A DNA stretch of 64,000 bases, from NCBI RefSeq assembly GCF_050589685.1, contig NZ_JBNGOS010000005.1:124001-188000 (forward strand), written 5' to 3'. A program made the position numbers and the translations under genes. Below the pieces are notes generated by a model. It was given only the letters and a program-made list of their open reading frames with translations, was not told the DNA's origin and searched no databases. How positions within the stretch are numbered: position 1 is the stretch's first letter; the number at the start of each line of letters is the position of its first letter. Source of the stretch: Saccharicrinis sp050589685. GTDB taxonomy: Bacteria; Bacteroidota; Bacteroidia; Bacteroidales; Marinilabiliaceae. This document shows positions 52,702 to 62,146 of the stretch, piece after piece.

Positions 52702-55073
52702 ACAGATTATCGAAACCCATCACAGAATTAAAATCGGAATACGAAGTAATAGTAATAGGTTCCGGTTATGGCGGCAGTATAGCTGCTTCAAGAATGTCGC
52801 GATTGAACAAAAAAGTATGTCTGCTGGAAAAAGGAAAAGAATTTCTTCCCGGAGAATTTCCGGATAAACTGTTGGAAGCAGGCAAAGAAATGCAGATAAA
52901 CAAGGGTAAGACAGATATTGGCGACAATAATGGTTTGTACGAGTTTGTCATCGGTAAAGATATCAGCGTATTTAAAGGATGCGGACTTGGAGGTACCTCG
53001 CTGGTGAATGCCAACGTTTCTATCGAGGCGGAAGAGCGCGTGTTTGATGATTCCCTGTGGCCCATCGCCATACGAAACAATATGGATACATTGAAGGAAG
53101 GCATTGCCGTGGCTTGGGATATGTTAAAGCCTGTTCCTTATCCCGAAGGAAAAAACGGTTATCCTGTTTTGGCCAAAACCGAAGGGATGCGTAAATCGGC
53201 AGCAGCTATGCAAGAGAACTTCCGATTACTGGACATCAATGTAAACTTCGAAAACAAAGTAAACCATGTTGGAATAAAACAATGCAAATGCATCAATTGT
53301 GGCGATTGCGTTACGGGTTGTAATCATGGGGCAAAGAACACGACAGCCATGAATTACCTGCCGGATGCGGTAAATCATGGAGCACAAATTTTTACAGAAA
53401 TCGGGGTTTCCCACATCGAACGGAACGAAAACAAATGGCGGGTTTATTGCAATCTGTATAACACAGGACGAGAGAAGTTTGATGCGCCTCCTTTGGTAAT
53501 TTCAGCTGATAGCGTTTTTGTTTGTGCAGGATCTTTGGGTAGTACCGAAATATTATTTAGGTCAGCCGAAAAAGGGCTGGATGTTTCGGATATGCTGGGC
53601 AAGCGTTTTAGCGGTAATGGTGATGTGTTGGGATTCGGATATAATAACGATGTTAAAATTAATGGGATTGGCCTGGGTGAAAAAACGGGCAACAATAAAC
53701 CTGAGTGTAACGAGGGCGGCGATAAAAAGATTTTCAAGGTTGGCCCATGCATTACCAGTGTCATAGATATACGAAACAAAGAAGAATTGGAAGAAGGCAT
53801 GACCTTGGAAGAAGGTACCGTTCCTGCACCCATCAAATCCATTATGATTCCGGCACTTACCAGTTTGTCGCGACTTGTCGGGCGAGATACGGACAGGGGA
53901 TTTACGGACTATATAAAGGAAAAATGGCGTGAGTTTCTTAGTTGGATTGGGGGTGCCTATAGAGGAGCCATTAACCATACGCAAGTTTATCTGGTAATGA
54001 CGCATGATAGCGGGGATGGGGAAATGGAATTGAAAAACGACCATCTGAAAATCAATTGGAAGGGTGTTGGTAAAGATGAGATATTTAAAAAGGTAAGTAA
54101 TAAATTAAAAGAAGCGACTAAGGCGCTGGGCGGAAATTATATTAAAAACCCAAGCTGGACCAAGCTGATGAATTACGACCTGGTTACCGTTCATCCGTTA
54201 GGGGGGTGCATCATGGGCGATGATGCTTCATCGGGCGTTGTAGATCACAAGGGACAGGTATTTAAGGGGAAATTGGGCAATACCCTGCATCCCGGTCTGT
54301 TTGTGATGGATGGGGCAATACTTCCCCGGCCGGTTGGCACTAATCCGTTATTGACGATTAGCGGCATGGCAGAACGAAATTGTAAGTTGATTGCACATGA
54401 TATGAACAGGCAAATACCTTATGGGTTTGAGATGTTGGAAGTAAAAGCAAATATGCCAATAAAACAAGGCGTTCAATTTACGGAAACTATGAAAGGATAC
54501 TTCTCTCTGGACGAAAAAGAGGATTATGAAGAGGCTTTCAAACTTGGAAAACAACAAGACTCGACCTTTGAATTTACACTCACAATTCGTTCGGAAGATG
54601 TGGAATCCTTTTTGTCGGATCCGGATCACCTGGCAGGAATGCTGGGCACCATGGAAGCACCCAAGCTATCCGCATATCCACTGATGGCCTATCGGGGCGA
54701 ATTTAACCTGTTCGTAGCAGATCCATCAAGCTCCGAAAAAAAGAAAATGATATATAATGCTATACTAAAAAGTAAAGAAGGTAAAACCTATTATTTTTCT
54801 GGTTATAAAGAAATTGAGAATAACGATAGCGTTGATGTGTGGCTTGACACTACCACCTTATTTATCACTATTTATAATGGGAAGGATAATTCCGGAAAAG
54901 TCCTAGGTAAGGGAAAGTTGAAAATTGAAATGGCAGATTTTGTAAAACAATTAACCACCATGCGTCCGGTCAACGTAGAAAAAGGAAAATCCGGTATAGG
55001 TTCGGTTTCATCGTTCGGGAAATTCTTTGCCGCCAATATCTGGGACACTTTTGTTAAGGGTGGGTTGAAATAA
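52698..55073 (+). CDS. GMC oxidoreductase with Cys cluster and extra C-terminal domain
   Basis: The 791-residue protein has the FAD-binding motif VIGSGYGGSIAASRMSRL near residue 20, a GLGGTSLVNANV segment, and the GMC C-terminal motif VHPLGGCIMGDD with the final MDGAILPRPVGTNPLLTISG, as in cholesterol-oxidase-like GMC enzymes. C198, C201, C204 and C208 (with C196) form a ferredoxin-like CxxCxxCxxxC motif, so an Fe-S cluster is possible. Residues about 590-791 form an additional domain that starts with FTETMKGYFSL; in long fused GMC proteins a similar segment separates the oxidase from an alpha/beta hydrolase. Here the hydrolase is a separate gene in the same cluster. The likely substrate is a lipid or sterol-like alcohol. 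Confidence 0.87.
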   Translation: MNRLSKPITELKSEYEVIVIGSGYGGSIAASRMSRLNKKVCLLEKGKEFLPGEFPDKLLEAGKEMQINKGKTDIGDNNGLYEFVIGKDISVFKGCGLGGTSLVNANVSIEAEERVFDDSLWPIAIRNNMDTLKEGIAVAWDMLKPVPYPEGKNGYPVLAKTEGMRKSAAAMQENFRLLDINVNFENKVNHVGIKQCKCINCGDCVTGCNHGAKNTTAMNYLPDAVNHGAQIFTEIGVSHIERNENKWRVYCNLYNTGREKFDAPPLVISADSVFVCAGSLGSTEILFRSAEKGLDVSDMLGKRFSGNGDVLGFGYNNDVKINGIGLGEKTGNNKPECNEGGDKKIFKVGPCITSVIDIRNKEELEEGMTLEEGTVPAPIKSIMIPALTSLSRLVGRDTDRGFTDYIKEKWREFLSWIGGAYRGAINHTQVYLVMTHDSGDGEMELKNDHLKINWKGVGKDEIFKKVSNKLKEATKALGGNYIKNPSWTKLMNYDLVTVHPLGGCIMGDDASSGVVDHKGQVFKGKLGNTLHPGLFVMDGAILPRPVGTNPLLTISGMAERNCKLIAHDMNRQIPYGFEMLEVKANMPIKQGVQFTETMKGYFSLDEKEDYEEAFKLGKQQDSTFEFTLTIRSEDVESFLSDPDHLAGMLGTMEAPKLSAYPLMAYRGEFNLFVADPSSSEKKKMIYNAILKSKEGKTYYFSGYKEIENNDSVDVWLDTTTLFITIYNGKDNSGKVLGKGKLKIEMADFVKQLTTMRPVNVEKGKSGIGSVSSFGKFFAANIWDTFVKGGLK

Positions 55074-55103
55074 AATAACGAAATAAATACGCAAAGAGGC
55101 GGG

Positions 55104-55135
55104 GCTGTTCAACTAAATGGACAGCTTTTCTTTTT
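55104..55135 (+). terminator. Terminator after the GMC gene
   Basis: An 8-bp stem with one G-T pair (55104-55111 with 55118-55125, six-base loop) is followed by a T-rich run (TTTTCTTTTT). It ends the accessory cluster. Confidence 0.8.
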
Positions 55136-55137
55136 AT

Positions 55138-55923
55138 CTATTTCAGTTTCTTCACCTTCCTACTAATAAATTTCCTGATTTTTTCAGATGACAGTGGCGG
55201 CCCTTTGTAAATATTCCTGTCGTCGATAAATAATCCATCCGAAAGACCCCATTCCCGTACAGCTGCCCGGCTATTCATATCGATTTCGCGGAAGATTACC
55301 TGATCCCCAAATTCACCGGAGATTTGTTTTGCACGCTCTATCATGCCATTAATTCCGGAGCACCAGCCATTTGACAGTGCTGTAACTACTACCTTGCCCG
55401 GGATTGGTTTCGGTTTCTTTTTCGCTCTGATCCATCGGGGAGGAGATGCATTCTCGGTGAACGTTTTCCACAACAACACACTGATGCCTTTTCTGTCTGC
55501 CTTTTTGTACCCATGCTTTTTAAACCATCCTGCACGCATAAAAAATGGTAATATTAATCCCCAAACAACCAATCCCTTAGCTTTGAGGTTTTTTACATCT
55601 TCTTCCGCTGCACGTAATAACGCCTTGCCCACTCCACGCTTCCTTAAATCTCCACGCCCCCTTTTGTGCCCATGTACCCAGATGCAATAAACAAAATAGA
55701 GATTTTCTCCTTCAATCCAGGAATGTTCAATCGGGGCATAGTGAATCATACCGGCGATTATGCCTGCATCATTACGGGCCAGTTTCACCCTCAAACCTTT
55801 TTTCGCCATAGTATTGTACCAGCATTCTTTGCGACAAATACCATCTTTCATCTCATCCGACCACTCTTCTAAGCAAGTGAAATAGTCCCCTCTGGTTTTA
55901 TCTGACAAATCAACGATATCCAT
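55138..55923 (-). CDS. GNAT acetyltransferase with YoaP-like C-terminal domain
   Basis: This 261-residue protein has a GNAT acetyltransferase domain (about 1-150) with the acetyl-CoA-binding segment KRGVGKALLRAAEEDV, and a C-terminal domain (about 170-260) with a thioredoxin-like start VVVTALSNGWCSGINGM. This arrangement and length match Bacillus YoaP. The acetyl acceptor is unknown. A 7-1-7 palindrome lies 42-56 bases ahead of the start (55965-55979) and may be its operator. Confidence 0.82.
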   Translation of the reverse strand: MDIVDLSDKTRGDYFTCLEEWSDEMKDGICRKECWYNTMAKKGLRVKLARNDAGIIAGMIHYAPIEHSWIEGENLYFVYCIWVHGHKRGRGDLRKRGVGKALLRAAEEDVKNLKAKGLVVWGLILPFFMRAGWFKKHGYKKADRKGISVLLWKTFTENASPPRWIRAKKKPKPIPGKVVVTALSNGWCSGINGMIERAKQISGEFGDQVIFREIDMNSRAAVREWGLSDGLFIDDRNIYKGPPLSSEKIRKFISRKVKKLK

Positions 55924-56600
55924 AGCTTAACATTTACAATTTTAGAAAGACCAACATTTTTCATCAACTAAATTAGTTGCAGCCATAAGGTATTATCCTT
56001 GTTTAATTGTACCCGGGTTCCAAACTTTTCACCTTCCCTGTTTAAGGAGTTACTTAGCCATAATGCATCGGTTCTTGATACCTAACTTAATTTCAGGTGT
56101 TTAATCTGCATGGGCTTCATCTGCAAATGAACAATTTTGCCAGTGGGCGGATCTACACGTATAAAATACATTAATGTCAAATCACCTCTGAAATGCTCGT
56201 GCCCTCCAATACCTTCATAGTCATTGATGAAATTCACCTTTCATCTTTTTTTTAGTCATACTGTCGTTTAGCGCACATAATACATTGTTTTCGTATAAAT
56301 ACCACCATAGTATAAAGTTAGGCAATTATCCTGATATTCAACTCCTACAGGTTTAATTGTTATGCTAAGAGGATATCAATCTTGCTTGATAAATGCAGAG
56401 GTATGTAATTTTTACTTTATTGAAGAAACATGTAACAATCAGTAGTGTAGTTGGATAGAGGATATTTTAAAAAAATATCAAAAAAAATTGCCACTCCGTT
56501 AAACCTTTTGTGAGTTTATCTATCCAAGAACACGAAGAACAAAAAAGAGCATGTTCAGGATTAAACAAGCAAGTTGATAAAAAAATTAAAACTGGAAATT
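55924..56600. other. Intergenic region between the YoaP-like and lipoprotein genes
   Basis: This A/T-rich 677-base gap holds the control regions of the two divergent genes. It includes the palindrome CAACTAAATTAGTTG at 55965-55979. No RNA or convincing coding sequence was recognised. Confidence 0.45.
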
Positions 56601-57494
56601 ATGAAAACAAAAAATTTAATTTTAAGCGGAATGCTAATGGCAGGATTGTTCATGTTTAATGCATGTGATAAGAATGATTCGGCTGTCATGGATTCTGACG
56701 ATGTAGATACAGACGTGGTTGAACAATCTGTTTCTATCGAAGATTTGGAGGAAAGTATATTTGACGAAATTGATGTTTACCTGTCGCAAGAAAGTGAATT
56801 GGCCGCGGTAAGCGAACTTAAAAGTGCCCTGGAGGATGATGAGCCTCAAGGTTGTCCTACGGTTTATGTTGACCGCCCCGAGGATGCCAGATACCCTAAA
56901 GTAGTAACTTTTGACTTTGGGGAAGAGAATTGCGAAGACCGTTTCGGCAGAATGAAAAGAGGGAAAGTAATTGTTACCGTTACCAATCGCCACTGGGTAG
57001 AAGGTGCGACCAGAACAGTTGAGTTTGAAGACTTTTATGTGAATGATAATGGAATTAGTGGTTCTAAAGTGTACACTAACGAAGGAAAAAACGACGACGA
57101 TAAATGGTATTTCTCTACCGTTATAAACATCACTATCGAAACTACCGAAGGAATTACCTGGACCAGGACTGTGGACAGAACAAGAACTATGATAGCCGGC
57201 GATGATACCAGAAACGTATGGGACGATGCATTTTTGATTACCGGAGGTTCTTCCGGTACAAGTTCGGAAGGTTATTCCGTTACCCGCGAAATTACTGTTC
57301 CGGTTTACCGCGAAAGAGTGTGTCGTTTTCCGCTTTCGGGTAACGTAGAGATTGTTAGGGTTAAAGATGATGTTTCTAAAACAGTTTGGTTAGATTACGG
57401 AAGCAGCGACACATGCGATAACAAAGCAACGGTAACCGACGAGGATGGAAATGTAAAAGAAATTTCATTAGGTGGTAGATTTAATAAAAAATAA
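56601..57494 (+). CDS. Putative lipoprotein of unknown function
   Basis: From the ATG at 56601 the protein has 297 residues (an upstream TTG is less likely). A signal peptide ends in MFNAC followed by DKNDS, so it is probably a lipoprotein. An acidic region (about 20-70) precedes a beta-rich domain with many Thr and Glu residues and a short Cys pair pattern (CPTVYVDRPEDARYP, later ENCEDRFGRM). No family was recognised; similar acidic lipoproteins are common in Bacteroidota. It is followed by a strong terminator. Confidence 0.75.
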   Translation: MKTKNLILSGMLMAGLFMFNACDKNDSAVMDSDDVDTDVVEQSVSIEDLEESIFDEIDVYLSQESELAAVSELKSALEDDEPQGCPTVYVDRPEDARYPKVVTFDFGEENCEDRFGRMKRGKVIVTVTNRHWVEGATRTVEFEDFYVNDNGISGSKVYTNEGKNDDDKWYFSTVINITIETTEGITWTRTVDRTRTMIAGDDTRNVWDDAFLITGGSSGTSSEGYSVTREITVPVYRERVCRFPLSGNVEIVRVKDDVSKTVWLDYGSSDTCDNKATVTDEDGNVKEISLGGRFNKK

Positions 57495-57623
57495 AACCAG
57501 CTCAAACAATTAATGCAGCATGGTTTTATGCCGAAAGATTTCTGAAGCAGTAAAATGAGGCTAGCGAAATGTTGCGGTATGTTAGAAACAAATCGATATC
57601 AATTAGTACAGGTGTTGGTTATT

Positions 57624-57659
57624 AAAGAGGATGTTCTTTTGGTACATCCTCTTTTTTTT
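57624..57659 (+). terminator. Terminator between lipoprotein gene and mgtE
   Basis: A perfect 11-bp stem (57624-57634 with 57644-57654, nine-base loop) is followed by a T run on the plus strand. The mgtE stop codon lies in this run, so the hairpin probably serves both convergent genes. Confidence 0.88.
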
Positions 57660-59022
57660 ATAAAAATGTGCTATAACAAATAGCACCAATGGTAAAGTAT
57701 ATAAGCATTCCGATGATATCGTTCAATGTGGTTACGAAAGGGCCCGTAGCAACGGCAGGATCTATATTCATTTTTTTCATCAGTAAAGGAATAAATGTTC
57801 CAAAAAGTGATGCTGACACAATAACCGAAAACATGGCAATTGAAACCGTGTAGGTCAATGCTGTTTCTGCGCCCATTACAATGTTAAATAGCAGTATTAA
57901 ACCTGAAAGAACGCCGGCGTTGATCAATGCAATCGAGATTTCTTTTAACAGTTTTATCCAGGTTGATTCCAGACTTATGTGACCTGACGCGATTGACTGC
58001 ACAATAATTGCCGACGATTGCATTCCGGTATTTCCTCCCATAGCCGCAATGACTACCGTAAAAAAGGATAAGGCGGGGAAAGTTTGTATAAGACCTTCGT
58101 AGCGGCCAATGACCAATGATGAAAATATACCGCCAAGCAATCCAATAACAAGCCAGGGCATTCTTGCTCTGGTATGTACCCAAACACTATCGGACGTTTC
58201 CACGTCATCGGTAATACCGGAGGCAAGTTGGTAATCTTTCTCGGCTTCTTCCCTGATAAAATCCACCACATCATCAATGGTGATTCTTCCTACTAAACGT
58301 CCAATGCCATCAACCACCGGAAGAGCAACCAAATCGTATTTTTCCATGATGGAACTTACCTCTTCCCCCGATACATCGGTTTTGACCGAGATTAAATCAT
58401 CGTTATAAATATCTTTTACCGTTTTGTTGACCGGACTGAGTAGCAGCCTCTTTAAGGATAGTGTTCCTTTCAAAATACCATCGTTATCCACCACGTACAC
58501 ATAATAAACCTCGTCAACCTCTTCGCCCTGGCGGCGCATGCTCCGCAAACAGGTTGTTATGTTCCACGATTCTTTTACCTTGATAAATTCCTTGGCCATT
58601 AAACCGCCGGCCGTATTTTCGTCATAGTTTAGTAAGTCAACAATGTCGCCTGCCGATTTAACGTCATCCATATGTGACAAAACCTCTTGCTGTCGGTCAT
58701 CGTCCATCTCACCTAAAACGTCGGCGGCATCATCCGAATCCATTTTGTCGATAAAGCGCTTTGCAATGACTTCACTAGGCAAGGAGTCTAAGAAACGTTT
58801 ACGTTCGTCCTCCTCTAGCTCGGTGATTACGTCTGCAGCAGTTTCGTCGTCCGCAAGCAAATACAAATATTTGGCCTCTTCAAGGTCAAGTTCCCTGTAA
58901 AGATCAGCAATATCAGCAGGGTGCAGTTCGCTTAGGTTTTCCAGGATTTTCTTTTCTTCCTTAATTTCTATTTTATCCCTTATTCCGTCTACGTATTCTC
59001 GGGTTAACTTGAACTTAGCCAT
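57658..59022 (-). CDS. mgtE: Magnesium transporter MgtE
   Basis: This 454-residue protein has the MgtE layout: an N-terminal cytoplasmic helical domain (about 1-130, rich in Glu/Asp), two CBS domains (about 135-260), a linking helix and five membrane helices (about 285-454). Conserved channel segments include ARMPWLVIGLLGG, AAMGGNTGMQSSAI and the C-terminal FVTTLNDIIGMLIYF. The CBS and N domains usually gate the channel by sensing cytoplasmic Mg2+. It starts 25 bases after rsmA on the same strand. Confidence 0.95.
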   Translation of the reverse strand: MAKFKLTREYVDGIRDKIEIKEEKKILENLSELHPADIADLYRELDLEEAKYLYLLADDETAADVITELEEDERKRFLDSLPSEVIAKRFIDKMDSDDAADVLGEMDDDRQQEVLSHMDDVKSAGDIVDLLNYDENTAGGLMAKEFIKVKESWNITTCLRSMRRQGEEVDEVYYVYVVDNDGILKGTLSLKRLLLSPVNKTVKDIYNDDLISVKTDVSGEEVSSIMEKYDLVALPVVDGIGRLVGRITIDDVVDFIREEAEKDYQLASGITDDVETSDSVWVHTRARMPWLVIGLLGGIFSSLVIGRYEGLIQTFPALSFFTVVIAAMGGNTGMQSSAIIVQSIASGHISLESTWIKLLKEISIALINAGVLSGLILLFNIVMGAETALTYTVSIAMFSVIVSASLFGTFIPLLMKKMNIDPAVATGPFVTTLNDIIGMLIYFTIGAICYSTFL

Positions 59023-59047
59023 GAGTTATATGGTGTTAATTGGAATT

Positions 59048-59833
59048 TTATTGCTGTTGTAGGTTGGCTTGAATAAACTTAGTGAGTTCTACAAATTCCT
59101 GAACTCCCAATTGTTCAGGGCGTTTGCTGAAGATTTCCATTTCCGGCACTTTCTCCCTATTGAATTGAATGGACTTTAGTGAATTGCTCAAGGTCTTTCT
59201 GCGCTGATTAAATCCGGTTTTTACAACCCTGAAAAACAACTTTTCGTCGCAATCCAATTTTTGGGTTTGGTTACGAACCAAACGTATGACGCCGGATTTT
59301 ACCTTAGGCGGAGGATCAAACACATGTTCCGGTACGGTAAATAAATACTCAACCGTATAATAGGCCTGTAAAAAAACACTTAATATCCCATAAGTCCTGC
59401 TTCCCGGAGGGGCTGCTAGTCTTTCAGCAACTTCTTTCTGCAGCATCCCCACAACTTCAGGTATCTGCTCCTTGAAGTCTAACACCTTAAAAAATATTTG
59501 ACTTGAAATATTGTAAGGAAAATTGCCGATTATACTCAATGGTTCCGAGGTAATTTCTTTCAGGTCCATTTTTAAGAAATCCCCCGCAATAATTTTGTCA
59601 CGTAATTCCGGGTAATTTTTTTCAAGAAACGACACGGATTCCGAGTCCACCTCTACCACTTTTAGGTTAATTCCCTGTTGGGGGATGAGGTGTTTCGTTA
59701 ATACACCCATTCCAGGCCCAATCTCCAATACATTGGTTCGGTGATTGATCAGGCTGTCGGCAATTTTTTTGGCGATGCTCTCGTCAGTCAAAAAATGCTG
59801 ACCAAGGTGCTTTTTTGCTTTGACCTTTTTCAT
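59048..59833 (-). CDS. rsmA: 16S rRNA adenine dimethyltransferase RsmA (KsgA)
   Basis: RsmA dimethylates two adjacent adenines near the 3' end of 16S rRNA during 30S maturation. The SAM-binding motif VLEIGPGMGVLTKHL and the catalytic motif NFPYNISSQIFFK are visible, along with the N-terminal AKKHLGQHFLTDE. The start at 59833 (MKKVKAKKHLGQ, 261 residues) is preferred over an in-frame Met eight codons upstream. It probably shares a transcript with mgtE. Confidence 0.95.
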   Translation of the reverse strand: MKKVKAKKHLGQHFLTDESIAKKIADSLINHRTNVLEIGPGMGVLTKHLIPQQGINLKVVEVDSESVSFLEKNYPELRDKIIAGDFLKMDLKEITSEPLSIIGNFPYNISSQIFFKVLDFKEQIPEVVGMLQKEVAERLAAPPGSRTYGILSVFLQAYYTVEYLFTVPEHVFDPPPKVKSGVIRLVRNQTQKLDCDEKLFFRVVKTGFNQRRKTLSNSLKSIQFNREKVPEMEIFSKRPEQLGVQEFVELTKFIQANLQQQ

Positions 59834-60025
59834 CTGTTTGTATTTATTATCAGCCAAGTATCTTTTATTTAATTTGTTAGTTTAAACCATAAACTAATGC
59901 TAAAAGGTTTTGGTCAAACAAATAATCTTTTATAAAATTGCACTCGTAAAATCTGCGGCAAAGGTAAAATTTTAAATCTATTTATCCTTAATATTACTGA
60001 AAGGGTCGGTTATAATTATAGCGCA

Positions 60026-61012
60026 TTGAAGAAATTATTACTTAATACTCTTAAATTCCTTATTTATTTATCAATTGGGGGGTTTTTGATGTGGTTTGTT
60101 TATCGTAATTACGATATGCATGAAATTCGGGCAACGCTCAAAAAGGGAATTAATTATTGGTGGCTGTTGTTATCGATGGTGGTTGGATTGGCAAGCCATT
60201 TTAGCCGAACAATCAGGTGGCAAATGTTAATTGAGCCTGTTGAAAAGAAGACCCGGATCACCAACACCTTTTTCGCTGTAATGATTGGGTATTTTGCCAA
60301 TCTGTTAATTCCGCGGATGGGCGAAATTTCAAGGTGTGGAGTCCTAAGTCGTTACGAAAAGGTTTCGGTATCGAGATTGATTGGCACGGTGGTGGTAGAG
60401 CGCCTTATGGACGTAATAATGCTATTCGTTTGCTTGTTACTGGTTTTGTCCTTACAGTTTAGCGTGGTTACCGAGTTTCTTTTTAAGAATACGGATTTTA
60501 GCAAGTTCTCGGACATTTTTACTTCCATATGGACCTTTGTAGGTATTCTGGCAATGGTTTTGGTTTTGCGGTTTTTTAAGAAATGGTTTTCGCAAACATC
60601 GCCATATTTTAAATTAAAAGCACTATGGGCCAAGTTTGCCGAAGGATTTTTGGCAGTCAGGGATATTAAAAATAAGTGGTTGTTTATAATACATACCATT
60701 TTTATTTGGGCCATGTATTTTTTAATGATCTATGTATGTTTTTTCGCCTTCGAATTTACATCGCATCTTACCCCATTGGCCGGACTAGCTGCTTTTGTAC
60801 TGGGTAGTTTGGGTATGGTGGCACCTGTTCAGGGAGGAATGGGGCCGTGGCACTTTATGGTTATTGCCACGCTGCAAATGTATGGTATATCGGAGAATCA
60901 GGGTGCTGCATTTGCCCTTATTGTATGGAGTTCGATAAACGCCATGATTGTTGTCCTTGGTATTGTTTCTATGTTTATTCTTCCTCTTATCAACCGCAAT
61001 GTTATTAAATGA
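60026..61012 (+). CDS. Flippase-like membrane protein (UPF0104 / LPG synthase TM family)
   Basis: This 328-residue protein has about eight helices and the family segments SRTIRWQMLIEP, FFAVMIGYFANLLIPRMGE and VVVERLMDVIMLFVC. The membrane domain of lysyl-phosphatidylglycerol synthases and related flippases has this pattern. No catalytic synthase domain is present, so lipid flipping or an unknown membrane role is likely. The frame has no nearby ATG; TTG at 60026 is the best start. It overlaps the next gene by four bases. Confidence 0.82.
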   Translation: MKKLLLNTLKFLIYLSIGGFLMWFVYRNYDMHEIRATLKKGINYWWLLLSMVVGLASHFSRTIRWQMLIEPVEKKTRITNTFFAVMIGYFANLLIPRMGEISRCGVLSRYEKVSVSRLIGTVVVERLMDVIMLFVCLLLVLSLQFSVVTEFLFKNTDFSKFSDIFTSIWTFVGILAMVLVLRFFKKWFSQTSPYFKLKALWAKFAEGFLAVRDIKNKWLFIIHTIFIWAMYFLMIYVCFFAFEFTSHLTPLAGLAAFVLGSLGMVAPVQGGMGPWHFMVIATLQMYGISENQGAAFALIVWSSINAMIVVLGIVSMFILPLINRNVIK

Positions 61013-61968
61013 GCAATCAGCTCGAAAAGGGAAAGTGGCTGGGAGCTATTATTGTTATAGCTAGTTTTATTTATGTATTCTATCGATTGCTTCAATATGG
61101 CGAGGATCTTTCTGTGCCGGAAATTACCGAGTCGGCCTATAATTCGTTGCCAATATTAGCCATAGCGCAATTGTTCTTGCTGTGTTTGAACATTTTCTTC
61201 GAAACTAAAAAATGGCAATGGTTACTAAGGTCATTGCTAACGCTTCAGTTCAGGCAATCCATAAATATGGTTTTGGCAGGATTTGCGTCCGGTATATTCA
61301 CTCCGGCCAAAATTGGCGAACCTGTCGGTCGTATAATGCATTTGTCTAAAAAATGGTGGGCTAAGGCTACAGTACTAAATTATATTGGCGGTATTATTCA
61401 AAATATAATCATATTTGTTATAGGTGCTTTATGTTTTGCTTTTAGCTGGGAGCATTTTTCAATAAATCTTTCGCTAAGATCAGGAATGTACATTTTGTTT
61501 TTGGGTGTAATTGTATCCGTGATGTTTGTTGTAACATTAAAAAGACAATGGTTGAAACAAGCGTTAAAGCGATTCTTTTATCAAAAAAGAATAAAGCGAC
61601 CCGTTGAGGAACTATTGTCAATGACCATAAGTAATCTTACTTTGATATTTGGATATAGCTTTTTGCGATATTTGATCTATAATTTCCAGTTGTTGCTATT
61701 GTTATGGTATTTGGGATATAGTATAACCTTGGAGTCACTGCTGATGATTCCTGTTTATTTTATGCTGATCACCGTAGCACCCTCATTTTTTATTGCAGAT
61801 TTAGGAGTCAGGGGTTCTGTTGCTTTGTTTGTATTCTCGGATTTTGGATTGTCCGATGTTTATATTGTGTTGATAGTAACGACATTATGGCTTTTAAATC
61901 AAGCTGTTCCAGCCTTGGTTGGGTGTACGCTAATACTGTTCGGTAAAGAAGTAAAAGTCAAGTATTGA
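61009..61968 (+). CDS. Second flippase-like membrane protein (UPF0104 family)
   Basis: This 319-residue membrane protein is a distant relative of the preceding one: FETKKWQWLLRSL, FASGIFTPAKIGEPVGR and GVRGSVALFVF follow the same family pattern with about eight helices. The ATG overlaps the stop of the previous gene, showing coupled translation. Two tandem paralogues may form a heteromeric complex, which is an inference. Confidence 0.8.
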   Translation: MSNQLEKGKWLGAIIVIASFIYVFYRLLQYGEDLSVPEITESAYNSLPILAIAQLFLLCLNIFFETKKWQWLLRSLLTLQFRQSINMVLAGFASGIFTPAKIGEPVGRIMHLSKKWWAKATVLNYIGGIIQNIIIFVIGALCFAFSWEHFSINLSLRSGMYILFLGVIVSVMFVVTLKRQWLKQALKRFFYQKRIKRPVEELLSMTISNLTLIFGYSFLRYLIYNFQLLLLLWYLGYSITLESLLMIPVYFMLITVAPSFFIADLGVRGSVALFVFSDFGLSDVYIVLIVTTLWLLNQAVPALVGCTLILFGKEVKVKY

Positions 61969-62146
61969 GATAGTTAGTGGAAGCATGGACGGATTCGGTT
62001 CTTGCAACTCATTTTATGGCTTTTCTTTGAAGACCTGTTTTACAGGGACTAAAGTTTTGCAGTAAATTATCTTTAATTCTTAAAAACTCATTATCTTTAG
62101 TTCGATTTTTCCTTGTATTAACCTTGAAAACCGATAAAAAACCATA

